Of a DNA stretch of 64,000 bases, positions 49,766 to 58,760 are shown in pieces; within the stretch, counting starts at the first letter, position 1; every line of letters starts with the position of its first letter. This DNA comes from JAXDMU01 sp963762435 (GTDB lineage Bacteria; Pseudomonadota; Alphaproteobacteria; ATCC43930; CGMCC-115725). Position numbers and translations under genes: made by a program. The notes beneath the pieces were generated by a model, which saw only the letters and a program-made list of their open reading frames with translations, made no database searches and was not told the DNA's origin. The DNA is taken from contig CAVXLN010000014.1 in NCBI GenBank assembly GCA_963762435.1, positions 62,001-126,000 on the forward strand. The letters run 5' to 3'.

Positions 49766-51108
49766 CGGGCGATCGCCCGTTCGACCGCCTGACCGATCTC
49801 GAGAATGCGTCGGTCACCGCCCGTGGGCCCGACGATCATCAGCCCGACCGGCAGCTCGCCCGGTTCGAAGCAGGGAACACTCAAGGCGCAGCGGTCGAGC
49901 ATGTTGAAGATCGAGGTGTTCCTGAGCACCCGGGCGTTCTGCATGATGTATTCGCCATCCTCGTCGAAGGCATCGAGCCGCGGCGGCACCACCGGCACGG
50001 TTGGGCAGATGATCGCGTCGAAGCCGGCGGTGGCACGGTCGAACGCCTCGATCGCGCTGCGGCGCCCGGCCAGCGCGTCGATATAGTCGGCGGCACTGAC
50101 GCGCGCCGACGCTTCGAGCCGCATGCGCACGCGTGGATCGTAGAGATCGGCCTTCTCCTCCAGGAGCCGACGGTGCCAGGCATAAGCCTCCGGTCCCGCG
50201 AGCCCGCCCAGCAGCGTGACGCCGGCCACCAGCCGCAGCTCCGGCAGTGCCGCATCCACCACCACGGCACCGGCCTGCGACAGCCGCGTCGCCGTGCGGC
50301 CGAAGGCGCGGGCGACGGTCGCATCGAGATCCTCGGTCAGGACATTCTGCGGCAGCGCCAGCCGCAAGCCCTTGAGCGGCAGATCGGCGAGGGGTTGCAG
50401 CTCCTCGCCCGCCATCACGGCATCGATGAGCGCGCAGCAGGCCGCGGTCGGCGCCAGCGGCCCGATCGAATCGAGCGAGGTCGAGAGCGGGATCGCACCA
50501 TCGCGCGTGATCCGCCGCTGCGTCGGCTTGAAGCCGGCCACACCGTTGAAGGCGGCGGGAATACGCACCGAGCCGCCGGTATCGGTCCCGATCGAGGCCG
50601 CGGAGAAACCGTAGGGCACGGCGACACCGGCACCTGAGGAAGATCCGCCGGGCACACGCTCCGGATCATGCGGATTGCGCGGCGTGCCGTAATGCGGGTT
50701 GGGGCCGAGGCCGGAATAGGCGAACTCGACCATGTTGGTCGTGCCGAGAATGACGGCCCCGGCCTGGCGCAGCCGGCGGACGATCGGCGCGTCTTCTGTC
50801 GCCGCGGGCCGGTCGCTGAGTGCCGTCGAGCCCGCCGTCGTGACCTCGCCCGCAATATCGAAAAGATCCTTGACCGAGATCGGAATGCCGGCGAGCGGCG
50901 ACGGCACGATGCCGAAACCGCGCAGCCGGTCCGATACCTCCGCCGCCGCCAAGGCCTGCGCGCGATGCAGCCGGATGAAGGTGCGAGCCCCCTCGCCTGC
51001 CTTATCCTCGATCCGTGCCAGGCAGGCTTCGGTCAGCGCCCGGCTGGTGGTCCGACCCTGGGCGAGATCGTCGGCAAGGCTGGCGAGAGACGGCATCGCG
51101 ATCGGCAT
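49762..51108 (-). CDS. Amidase signature family protein
   Basis: A 448-residue amidase with the Ser-cisSer-Lys triad: Lys80 in PISVKDLF, cis-Ser156 in GGSSSGAG, and nucleophile Ser180 in GTDTGGSVRIP. The spacing between the two serines (24) matches well-studied amidases. The substrate could be an aryl or aliphatic amide. It is not a GatA, as there is no gatB/gatC and the length is shorter. I start at ATG 51108 with GGAG upstream; another ATG lies four codons in. It is coupled to the acetamidase by ATGA. Confidence 0.9.
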   Translation of the reverse strand: MPIAMPSLASLADDLAQGRTTSRALTEACLARIEDKAGEGARTFIRLHRAQALAAAEVSDRLRGFGIVPSPLAGIPISVKDLFDIAGEVTTAGSTALSDRPAATEDAPIVRRLRQAGAVILGTTNMVEFAYSGLGPNPHYGTPRNPHDPERVPGGSSSGAGVAVPYGFSAASIGTDTGGSVRIPAAFNGVAGFKPTQRRITRDGAIPLSTSLDSIGPLAPTAACCALIDAVMAGEELQPLADLPLKGLRLALPQNVLTEDLDATVARAFGRTATRLSQAGAVVVDAALPELRLVAGVTLLGGLAGPEAYAWHRRLLEEKADLYDPRVRMRLEASARVSAADYIDALAGRRSAIEAFDRATAGFDAIICPTVPVVPPRLDAFDEDGEYIMQNARVLRNTSIFNMLDRCALSVPCFEPGELPVGLMIVGPTGGDRRILEIGQAVERAIAR

Positions 51109-51277
51109 CGGCGGAGGCTCCAGAAGAAGATGGCGGATCTTGGCCGGGCCCCGGCGGAAAGGCAATTGCTGCGGCACCCCGCCGCAATTCCTGGCGCGCG
51201 CCATGCCATATTTCTTACATTCGCTTAAGGGCGGCCGCGCTATAGAGTCGGAGCTACTCTGGAGACGGGAGGCCGAA

Positions 51278-51475
51278 ATGAGCCTGGTCGGATTGACGAT
51301 GCTCAACGACAATTCGATCTACATCAATCCCGCTCAGGTCAATTGCCTGAAGAAGGGCGATGGGCCCGATGGCGATGCCATGACCGCCATCTGCTTCGGG
51401 CCGGCGGACCAGGTGGTCGTAAAGGGCGATATCGATTCGATCGCCTTCCAGCTCTTCCCGAACGGGGTGCGCTGA
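51278..51475 (+). CDS. FlbD-like small protein
   Basis: A 65-residue cytosolic protein: LTMLNDNSIYINPAQVNCLK, then VVVKGDIDSIAFQL. The layout (L-T-x-L-N, a short strand, the V-V-V-K segment and D-x-I) is like FlbD, a small protein encoded with flagellar genes, but no flagellar genes are in the window. The ATG at 51278 has GGGAGG seven bases upstream. It is divergent from the amidase operon and convergent with the RND gene. Confidence 0.7.
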   Translation: MSLVGLTMLNDNSIYINPAQVNCLKKGDGPDGDAMTAICFGPADQVVVKGDIDSIAFQLFPNGVR

Positions 51476-51485
51476 CCCGACCTTT

Positions 51486-53831
51486 TCAGTGCTGATGCAG
51501 CATGCTGGAGCGCGCCATATCCTCGACGCGCTGCGGCTTGATGATCTGCATGACGCCGATGATGGCCGGCAGCAGGATGATCGCCCCGACCATGTTCATG
51601 AAGAACATGAGGGTGAGCAACAGCCCCATGTCGGCCTGGAACTGCAGCGGCGAGAACACCCAGGTGGCGACACCGACCGAGAGCGTGAGACCGGTGAAGA
51701 TCACCGCACTCCCCGTCTCGCGCAGCGTCTGGATATAGGCATCCTGCAGCGACATGCCGGTGCTCATATAGTGGCTCAAGCGGCTGAATTTATAGATGCC
51801 GTAATCGACGCCGATGCCGACGCCCAAGGCCGCCACCGGCAAGGTCGCCGTCTTGAGCCCGATGCCGAGCAAGGCCATCGCCGCATTGGCGATGAGCGAG
51901 ACGAGGCCCAGTGGCAGGATGATGCACAGCACAGCCCGGATCGAGCGGAAGGTCACGGCACAGATCAGCGTCACCGCGACATAGACCAGCACCATCATCG
52001 GAAGCTGCGCCGCATCGACCGCATCGTTGGTCGCGGCCGCCTGCCCGCCATTGCCGCCGGCGAGCTCGAGCGTGAAGGGCAGGTCGGGATGGGCCGCCTT
52101 GTACTCCTCGACGGCCCGGATCACGCCGCCGAGGGTCGCCGCAGTGTGGTCGGTCAGATAGAGCTTGATCGGCACCGGGCCGCAATCCCGATCCCCGCTC
52201 ACCAGACGCGGATCGCGCGCCACGATTGCCCAGCGGATATCGCCCTCATTCTCGAACACGCTCGCTGCCTTGATGGCCGCAGTCGTCGCTTCGGTGCCAT
52301 GCACGCCGGGCACGCCGCGCATCGTGTCGACGACATCGTCGACCGCCCGGTAATGCTTGTCGAGCTTGCATCTTTGGCTGAGGCTCGTGGTCGCGAACAC
52401 GATCAGCGTGTCGGCGCCATTGCCGAAATGATTGAGGATATAAAGCGTGTCCTGATTGAAGCGGCTCGTCGGCCTGAGCTCAGGGGCACCCGGCGCCAGA
52501 TCGCCAACCACCAGGTTTCGCGCCTCGAGAAAGGCGCCGAGCGCGATCACGATGGCGCCGGCCGACAGCATGACCGCATAGCGCGGCTGCACCAGGATCG
52601 CCAGCAGGTGCCAGAATCTGTCGCGCCGATCGAGCGACGCCTGCATCTTATCGACCGTCTTCCGGCTGATCTTGGCGTAGCTGACCATGAGCGGCAGCCA
52701 GATCAGATTGGTGAAGGCGAGGGCTCCGATGCCGATCGTTGCCGTCGCCGCAAGCTCGCGGATGACGGGGATCTTGATCGTCGTGATGGTGAGGAAGGTG
52801 ATGGCGCCAGTGATGAGCGCGACGGCACCCGGCAGGAACAGGCGCCGGAAGCTCTGCCGCGCCGCGTCCAGGCTGCCGACCCCGGACGCGGCCAGCTGCC
52901 CCGTTGACAGAATCATCTGCACGCCGTGGCTGACGCCGATCGACAGGATCAGGAACGGGATCAGCACGGAATAGACATCGATCGGCCGGCCCAAGAGCGA
53001 CAGCAATCCCAGCTGCCAAGTTACGGCCGCAAGCGAGCAGATGAGCGGTGCCAAGGTCAGCCACCAATGATGGCTGACCCGATAGAGCAGGAAGGCGGTG
53101 ATCGCGAGCGTCACGACGAAGAACAGCACGACGTAGGCGGCACCATCGGCGATCTCGCCGGCCGCGCGCACGGCACCGGTGATGCGGATCGTCACATCCG
53201 GATAGCGTGCCTCGTATTTCTCTTTGATCTCGGTCTCGAGCCGATGGGCGATGCCGAGATAATCGGGCGATTGACGGGTCGCCGGATCGCGCCCCATCAG
53301 CGGCAGGATGATGAGTGCCGTCTTGAAATCGGCCGATACCAGCTGGCCGACCAGCTTGCCGTTGATGAGGTTGGATTTGACCTGCGCGAACCCAGCCTCG
53401 TCCGGATGGAAATGCTTGGGCAGCACGTCGGAGCCCTTGAACCCGTCCTCGGTCAGCTCGATCACCCGCACATTGGGCGAGAAGATATGCATGACCCGCG
53501 CCCGATCGACCGCCGGGAAATAGAAGAGATCGTCGGTGACGTGCCGGAATTCCTCGAAGAAGGACGGCGTGAAGATCGTTCCGTCCTTCGCTTCGAGCGC
53601 CAACAGCACGACGTTGGCGCCACCCGTCTCGCCGGCATGCTCGCGCGCCACACGGCTAAAGGGATGATCGGCCGGAACCTGCTTGTCCAAGCCCGCCTCG
53701 AGCCGGATATGCGCCGCCTCCCAGCCGAGGCCGAGCGTCACCAGGCAAAAGCCGGCGATCAACCAGGGACGGGCGCCGAACAGCACCGCCTCGACGCGGC
53801 GGAAGGCGTGAAGAAAGAAGCGTTGAATCAT
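51486..53831 (-). CDS. RND-superfamily exporter (MMPL/COG1033 type)
   Basis: A 781-residue membrane protein with two repeats of one helix, a large periplasmic loop and five helices, as in RND proteins. Motifs: ILSIGVSHGVQMIL in the first half, ALGVGIGVDYGIYKFSRL in the second, and HWWLTLAPL between. Close relatives lack the usual membrane-fusion partner and move lipids or hydrophobic compounds. The ATG at 53831 has no strong ribosome site. It follows the permease cluster by 83 bp on the same strand and could be its distal gene. DUF1329/DUF1302 partners seen in some genomes are absent. Confidence 0.9.
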   Translation of the reverse strand: MIQRFFLHAFRRVEAVLFGARPWLIAGFCLVTLGLGWEAAHIRLEAGLDKQVPADHPFSRVAREHAGETGGANVVLLALEAKDGTIFTPSFFEEFRHVTDDLFYFPAVDRARVMHIFSPNVRVIELTEDGFKGSDVLPKHFHPDEAGFAQVKSNLINGKLVGQLVSADFKTALIILPLMGRDPATRQSPDYLGIAHRLETEIKEKYEARYPDVTIRITGAVRAAGEIADGAAYVVLFFVVTLAITAFLLYRVSHHWWLTLAPLICSLAAVTWQLGLLSLLGRPIDVYSVLIPFLILSIGVSHGVQMILSTGQLAASGVGSLDAARQSFRRLFLPGAVALITGAITFLTITTIKIPVIRELAATATIGIGALAFTNLIWLPLMVSYAKISRKTVDKMQASLDRRDRFWHLLAILVQPRYAVMLSAGAIVIALGAFLEARNLVVGDLAPGAPELRPTSRFNQDTLYILNHFGNGADTLIVFATTSLSQRCKLDKHYRAVDDVVDTMRGVPGVHGTEATTAAIKAASVFENEGDIRWAIVARDPRLVSGDRDCGPVPIKLYLTDHTAATLGGVIRAVEEYKAAHPDLPFTLELAGGNGGQAAATNDAVDAAQLPMMVLVYVAVTLICAVTFRSIRAVLCIILPLGLVSLIANAAMALLGIGLKTATLPVAALGVGIGVDYGIYKFSRLSHYMSTGMSLQDAYIQTLRETGSAVIFTGLTLSVGVATWVFSPLQFQADMGLLLTLMFFMNMVGAIILLPAIIGVMQIIKPQRVEDMARSSMLHQH

Positions 53832-53914
53832 CCGTCACGCCTGCCAAACCACTGCGGGTCCGCGATCGTCGCTGTGCAACCCTCCCGGGTCAAGCGCGCG
53901 TTAAGACGCGCCGA

Positions 53915-56320
53915 TCACTCATACCGAAGCGCCAGCACCGGCCGCGCACGGGCGACCTGGAACGCATGGAAGAGCGTCGTGGCGACGGCGATGACGAGGG
54001 CCGCCGCCCCGGCCAGCGCGAAAGGCTGCCAGCCGAGCTCGATATGATAGGCGAAACCCTCGAGCCATCGACGCATGGCGAACCAGGCGACAGGCCAGGC
54101 GATTGCGTTGGCGACGAGCACCGGCCGCATGAATTGCCAGACGAGCAGCCGGGCCACATCGATGCTCGAGGCCCCCAGCGCCTTGCGGATGCCGATCTCC
54201 TTGGTCCGCCGCTCGGCCGTGAAAGCGGAAAGGCCGAAAAGCCCGAGGCAGCCGATTGCGATCGCAACCAGAGCGAAGGCAGCGAAGATCACGCCCTCAC
54301 GCGCCATGTCGCGATAGAGGCCACCGATATCCGTGGCAACGAAGCTACGGCGGACCGACACCTCGGCTCCACTCTCGTCCCAGAACCGGTCGATGGCAGC
54401 CAGAGTCTCCGGCATCATCGCAGGGTCGAGCTTGACGCTGAGCATCCGCCACGCCGCCGGATCGACATAGAAGATGCTGGGCGCAATCAACTCGCGCACG
54501 GTGCCGATCGGAAAGTCCGGCACGACCGCGATGATCGAAGAAAATCGCTTGTCGCGGCCGATGCCTGCGATCTCGATCGTCTGCCCCAATGCCTCGGCTG
54601 GGGAGGCGAAGCCTAAGGCGTGCGCCGCCGTCTGGTTGATCGCCACGGCCGGACCGTCAGGCGCCGCGGGATCGACCACATCCGCGCCCCGCGCCCGATC
54701 GAAGGTCCGCCCGGCCAAAGGCGCCACACCATAGAGCTCAAGAAAGCCGAAATCGACATCGACCAGATCGACACCGAGCTCGCGGCCGCCTGGTGGCATC
54801 GCCGTACCGCCGGCCTTGGCGAAACTCAACGGGGCCGCCAGCGAGCAGGCGGCTCCCCTGACGCCGGGCAGCGCCGCGACGCGTGCGCGGAAGGCGCCAA
54901 TGCAAGCACGCGGCTCCTGGATCGCGACGACGTCCGCCGTGTCGAGATGGAGCGCCTTGCCGGTCGCGAACTCGGTTTGGCGGAGAATGACGATGGTGGC
55001 GACCGTTAGGCCGATCGAAACGCTGAATTGCAGCACGACGAGCACCGAGCGCAGTCGGAAGCCGCCCGGCACGCCGATATGCCCCGACTTCAGTGCGGTT
55101 GCCGGCGCCAAGCGGGCGAGACGCAAGGCCGGGTAGAAGCCGGCCACTATGCCCATCGCCACCAGCGCTGCCAGAAGCGCGCCCGCCAGGACCGGATCGC
55201 GCCAATAGGCAAAGCCGATCAGGCGATCCATCGCAGCATTGAAGGACGGCAGTGCCAGCTCGACCAGCGCCGACGCCAGCGCCGTCGCGATCAAGGCGAT
55301 CGCCATCGCCTCGCTGACGAATTGGGTGAGTATCTGCCGGCGCGAGGCACCCGTCGCCATGCGAATGCCGACCTCCACGCCGCGGCGCGCCGCCTGCGCC
55401 GTCATCAAGCTGGCGAAATTGACACCGGCCGCACCCAGGATGATGAGCCCGATCAGGCCTACCGCCGTCAGAGCGCGCGGATCCGCCGCTTCCTTCATAT
55501 CGCCTTCATAGGGCATGAGATGGATGGCGGAGACTGGATCGAGTGTGAGATCGAAAAAGGTGCCGCCGTCGTCATCGGCGAAGTGACGTCGGACGAAAGC
55601 GGCCAGGCGATCGGCAGCGGGCGGGGGCGCGCCGGCCCTCACGCGGACATAGATATAGCCCCCGAAGCCGAAGGCGCCGGGCGCCGGCACCTCGGCGTCC
55701 TCGCGCGCCAGCGTCGAGCGTGGGGCGAGCCCGGAAGCGATGATCCCGACCTTGAGGTGGCTGTTCGACGGCAGATCGTCGATCACGGCCGCGACACGCA
55801 TTGCCGTCTTGTGGTCGAACTCCAGGGTCTCGCCAACTGGAAAGTCGCGACCGAAATATTTCCGCGCCATGCTCCGCGTCAGCACCACGGCGTCGGGTGC
55901 TGCAAGTGCAGCCGGATCTCCGCCAATCACTCGCAGCCCGATTACGGAGAGAAATCCCGGATCGGCCCAATAGACTGTCTCCGCTGCTTCGACCGAACCA
56001 TGCCGCAGGCCGACCCGACCGGGCTGGAGCCGGGCAACACCCGCAAACTCCGGAAAATCGAGAGCCAGAGTAGCGGCTGCGTGCTTGGGCGCACCAGGAA
56101 AGAGCGAAACAGGTCGCCCTGGACTGTGGAATTGCGTACCGATCCGGTAGATCTGGGCCGCCCCATCCAGGAAGGTGTCGTAGCTCAGCTCATGCCGGAC
56201 ATAGAGGCCGACCAGGATCGCCGCCGCCATTCCGAAAGCGAGCCCTAGAATGTTGATCGCGGTGTGAAGACGATCGCGCAGCATGTGGCGCGACGCGGCG
56301 ACGAGGTAGTGATGGAGCAT
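53915..56320 (-). CDS. MacB/FtsX-type ABC permease, copy 4
   Basis: An 801-residue permease with a duplicated plan: an N-terminal helix (INILGLAFGMAAAILVGLYV), a periplasmic MacB core, three FtsX helices, a second helix-core-FtsX set, and C-terminal RPVLALRYE. The coupling-helix motif is degenerate in the first half (RRGVEVGIRMATGA) and conserved in the second (RRTKEIGIRKALGA). Members work with a MacB/LolD-like ATPase to drive peptide, lipoprotein or drug export by mechanotransmission. I start at ATG 56320, 13 bp after the stop of the preceding permease. It is the most distal of four paralogues. Confidence 0.9.
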   Translation of the reverse strand: MLHHYLVAASRHMLRDRLHTAINILGLAFGMAAAILVGLYVRHELSYDTFLDGAAQIYRIGTQFHSPGRPVSLFPGAPKHAAATLALDFPEFAGVARLQPGRVGLRHGSVEAAETVYWADPGFLSVIGLRVIGGDPAALAAPDAVVLTRSMARKYFGRDFPVGETLEFDHKTAMRVAAVIDDLPSNSHLKVGIIASGLAPRSTLAREDAEVPAPGAFGFGGYIYVRVRAGAPPPAADRLAAFVRRHFADDDGGTFFDLTLDPVSAIHLMPYEGDMKEAADPRALTAVGLIGLIILGAAGVNFASLMTAQAARRGVEVGIRMATGASRRQILTQFVSEAMAIALIATALASALVELALPSFNAAMDRLIGFAYWRDPVLAGALLAALVAMGIVAGFYPALRLARLAPATALKSGHIGVPGGFRLRSVLVVLQFSVSIGLTVATIVILRQTEFATGKALHLDTADVVAIQEPRACIGAFRARVAALPGVRGAACSLAAPLSFAKAGGTAMPPGGRELGVDLVDVDFGFLELYGVAPLAGRTFDRARGADVVDPAAPDGPAVAINQTAAHALGFASPAEALGQTIEIAGIGRDKRFSSIIAVVPDFPIGTVRELIAPSIFYVDPAAWRMLSVKLDPAMMPETLAAIDRFWDESGAEVSVRRSFVATDIGGLYRDMAREGVIFAAFALVAIAIGCLGLFGLSAFTAERRTKEIGIRKALGASSIDVARLLVWQFMRPVLVANAIAWPVAWFAMRRWLEGFAYHIELGWQPFALAGAAALVIAVATTLFHAFQVARARPVLALRYE

Positions 56321-56333
56321 GTTCTGGTTCGTC

Positions 56334-58751
56334 CTATTCGTACCGCAGCGCCAGCACCGGCCGCGCGCGGGCGACCTGGAATGCGTGGAACAGCGTCGTG
56401 ACGACGGCGATGACCAGGGCCGCCGCCCCGGCCAGCGCGAAAGGCTGCCAATCGAGCTTGATGTGATAGGCGAAACCGTCGAGCCAGCGGCGCATGATGA
56501 ACCAGGCGACGGGCCACGCGATCGCATTGGCGATCAGCACCGGCCTGGCGAACTGCCAAACCAGCAGCCGTGCCACATCGGCGCTGGACGCACCCAGCGC
56601 CTTGCGGATGCCGATCTCCTTGGTCCGGCGCTCGGCCGTGAAGGCGGAGAGGCCGAAGAGACCGAGGCAGCCTATGACGAGCGCGATCGCGGCGAAGCCG
56701 GCAAAGAACTCACCATCGCGCACGATGCCGCGATAATATTTCTCGATCTCCTGATCGAGGAAGCTGCGCTGGATTGGATGATCGAGATTGCCGTCGGCCC
56801 AGATCCGGTCGATGCCGGCCAAATCCTCCGGGATGCGGATCCCGTCGAGCTTGACGCTGAGCATGCCCCAGGAGGCTGGATCGACATAGAAGATCGTCGG
56901 TTGGATCTTGTCGCGGATGCTGCCGATCTGAAAGTCGCCGACCACGCCGATGATGGTAGAGGGCTCAGCCTGGTAGTCGCCCATATGAAGCTTGGCCGTC
57001 ACCGTCTGGCCGATCGCAGCTGCAGCATCGACGAAGCCGAAGGCGCGCCGCGCGGTCTCGTTGATGACGATGGTCGGGTTGGCGGTGCTGGCCGGATCGA
57101 GGCTGTCCGAGGGCCGCGACCGGTCGAAGAACCGTCCGGCCATCGGTGCCAGGCCGTAGAGCTCGAAGAAACCCGCATCGATCGCCGTGCGCGAGGTGCG
57201 CACCTCGCGCCCATCGGCGAGCTTGGTGTCGCCCTCGCCAGTCGAAAAATCGAGGGGTGCCGCGCGCGAGCAGGCGACACCGCGCACACCCGGCAGCGCC
57301 GCGACCCGGTTGCGGAAGGAGTCGGTGCAGGCCGCCTTGTCCTTGACCACCACCGTCTCATCCTTGTCGAACCGCAGGCTCTCGCCGGTTGCAAATTCGG
57401 TTTGCCGCAGGATCACGAGGGTGGCGACGCCGAGGCCGATCGAAACCGCGAACTGCATCACCACGAGCAGCTGGCGAAGCCTGCCGCCCGAGCCGCCGGC
57501 GCGGCCGCCCTTGAGTACGATGGCCGGACGGAGAGCTGCCAGGATCAGCGCCGGATAGGCCCCGGCCCCCATGCCGACGACAGCTACCAGCGCCAGGAGG
57601 CCGAGCGACAGTGCCGGATCGTGCCAATAGGCGAAGCCGATCTGCCGGTCGAGAAAAGCGTCGAGCCGCGGCAGCGCCAGCTCGACAAAAGCGATGGCGA
57701 CGAGGGCGGCGACACAGACGAAGCCCGTCGCCTCACCGATGAAATGGAGCAAGAGCTGCCGCTGCGTGGCGCCGAGCGCCTTGCGCACCCCGACCTCGAT
57801 GGCGCGGCGCCCGGCCCGCGCGGTCATGAGGTTGATGAAGTTGACGCAAGCGACGACCAGGATCAGCACGCCGACCAGCGACAGCGCTGCGAGGTCCGTC
57901 CGGCTGCCACCCTCCAGTATCTCGCCGGTGGTGCCGGTCAGCAGATGAATGCTGCCGACGGGATCGAGCTGGAACGCGGTGCGGTCCCCATTGTCCTGGC
58001 TTGGGTAGTGATTATCGGCGAATTGCGCGAGCCGGCCGGTCAGGCTGGCCGGATCGACGCCGGGCTTCAGGCGGACATAGGTATAGGGGCTGTACGTCCG
58101 GGAGCCGTTAATGACGGGCTTCGCATCCTCGATCGCGAGCGTGGAAAAGGGCGCCCGCGCCGAGGCCAGGATCTGGATGTCGAGATGCGTGTTCGACGGC
58201 AGATCCTCGATTACCGCCGTCACGCGCATCGGATACTTTCGGAAGAACTCGAGCGTCTCGCCGATCGGCGTGTCCGTGCCGAAATACTTCCGTGCCATGC
58301 TGCGTGTCAGCACGACGCTGTCGGGCGCGTCCAGCGCCGTCGCCGCATCGCCGGCAACCATCGGCAGCCCCAGCACCTCGAGCGTCGCGGGATCGGCCCA
58401 ATAGGCTGTTGTCTCCAGCCCTTCGACATCGCCGTGGCGAATGCCGATATCCTGGCTGTCGATGCGGGCGACCGCTTCGAACTCGGGGAAATCGAGCGCC
58501 AGCTCGGGCCCGAGGCGCGCCACGGAATCGGCTAACCACTCCGTGCGCGTCGGATAGATCTCTTTGGTCGAAACCCGGTAGATCCGGTCGTATCCGATCA
58601 GGAAATGATCGAAGGAGAGCTCGTCGCGGACGAAGAGCGCGATCAGGATCGCGGCGGTGAGGCCGAGCGCCAGCCCCAGCACGTTGATCACGCTATAGAG
58701 CCCGTCGCGGACCGCATTGCGCCAGGCGGCGGCGAGGATGTTCTGCAGCAT
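56334..58751 (-). CDS. MacB/FtsX-type ABC permease, copy 3
   Basis: An 805-residue paralogue with the same two-half plan. It starts MLQNILAAAWRNAVRDGLYS, with first-half coupling motif RRAIEVGVRKALGA and second-half RRTKEIGIRKALGA, both intact. The MacB core contains SVVLTRSMARKYFGTDTPIGETLE, which is nearly identical in three of the copies. The ATG at 58751 is 9 bp after the stop of the frameshifted copy, with AGGAGACGCCG upstream. No signal peptide other than the first helix. Confidence 0.92.
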   Translation of the reverse strand: MLQNILAAAWRNAVRDGLYSVINVLGLALGLTAAILIALFVRDELSFDHFLIGYDRIYRVSTKEIYPTRTEWLADSVARLGPELALDFPEFEAVARIDSQDIGIRHGDVEGLETTAYWADPATLEVLGLPMVAGDAATALDAPDSVVLTRSMARKYFGTDTPIGETLEFFRKYPMRVTAVIEDLPSNTHLDIQILASARAPFSTLAIEDAKPVINGSRTYSPYTYVRLKPGVDPASLTGRLAQFADNHYPSQDNGDRTAFQLDPVGSIHLLTGTTGEILEGGSRTDLAALSLVGVLILVVACVNFINLMTARAGRRAIEVGVRKALGATQRQLLLHFIGEATGFVCVAALVAIAFVELALPRLDAFLDRQIGFAYWHDPALSLGLLALVAVVGMGAGAYPALILAALRPAIVLKGGRAGGSGGRLRQLLVVMQFAVSIGLGVATLVILRQTEFATGESLRFDKDETVVVKDKAACTDSFRNRVAALPGVRGVACSRAAPLDFSTGEGDTKLADGREVRTSRTAIDAGFFELYGLAPMAGRFFDRSRPSDSLDPASTANPTIVINETARRAFGFVDAAAAIGQTVTAKLHMGDYQAEPSTIIGVVGDFQIGSIRDKIQPTIFYVDPASWGMLSVKLDGIRIPEDLAGIDRIWADGNLDHPIQRSFLDQEIEKYYRGIVRDGEFFAGFAAIALVIGCLGLFGLSAFTAERRTKEIGIRKALGASSADVARLLVWQFARPVLIANAIAWPVAWFIMRRWLDGFAYHIKLDWQPFALAGAAALVIAVVTTLFHAFQVARARPVLALRYE

Positions 58752-58760
58752 CGGCGTCTC

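Noticed and set aside
53915..56527. N-terminal extension of permease copy 4 to position 56527
   Set aside because: The extra 69 codons overlap the 3' end of the preceding permease out of frame and read as Arg/Ser-rich nonsense; the conserved start MLHHYLVAASRHMLRD is at 56320.
56319..58535. A 738-codon plus-strand open frame over a permease
   Set aside because: It is antisense to a clear MacB/FtsX permease; similar antisense frames occur at the same place in the paralogues, as expected from shared codon usage.
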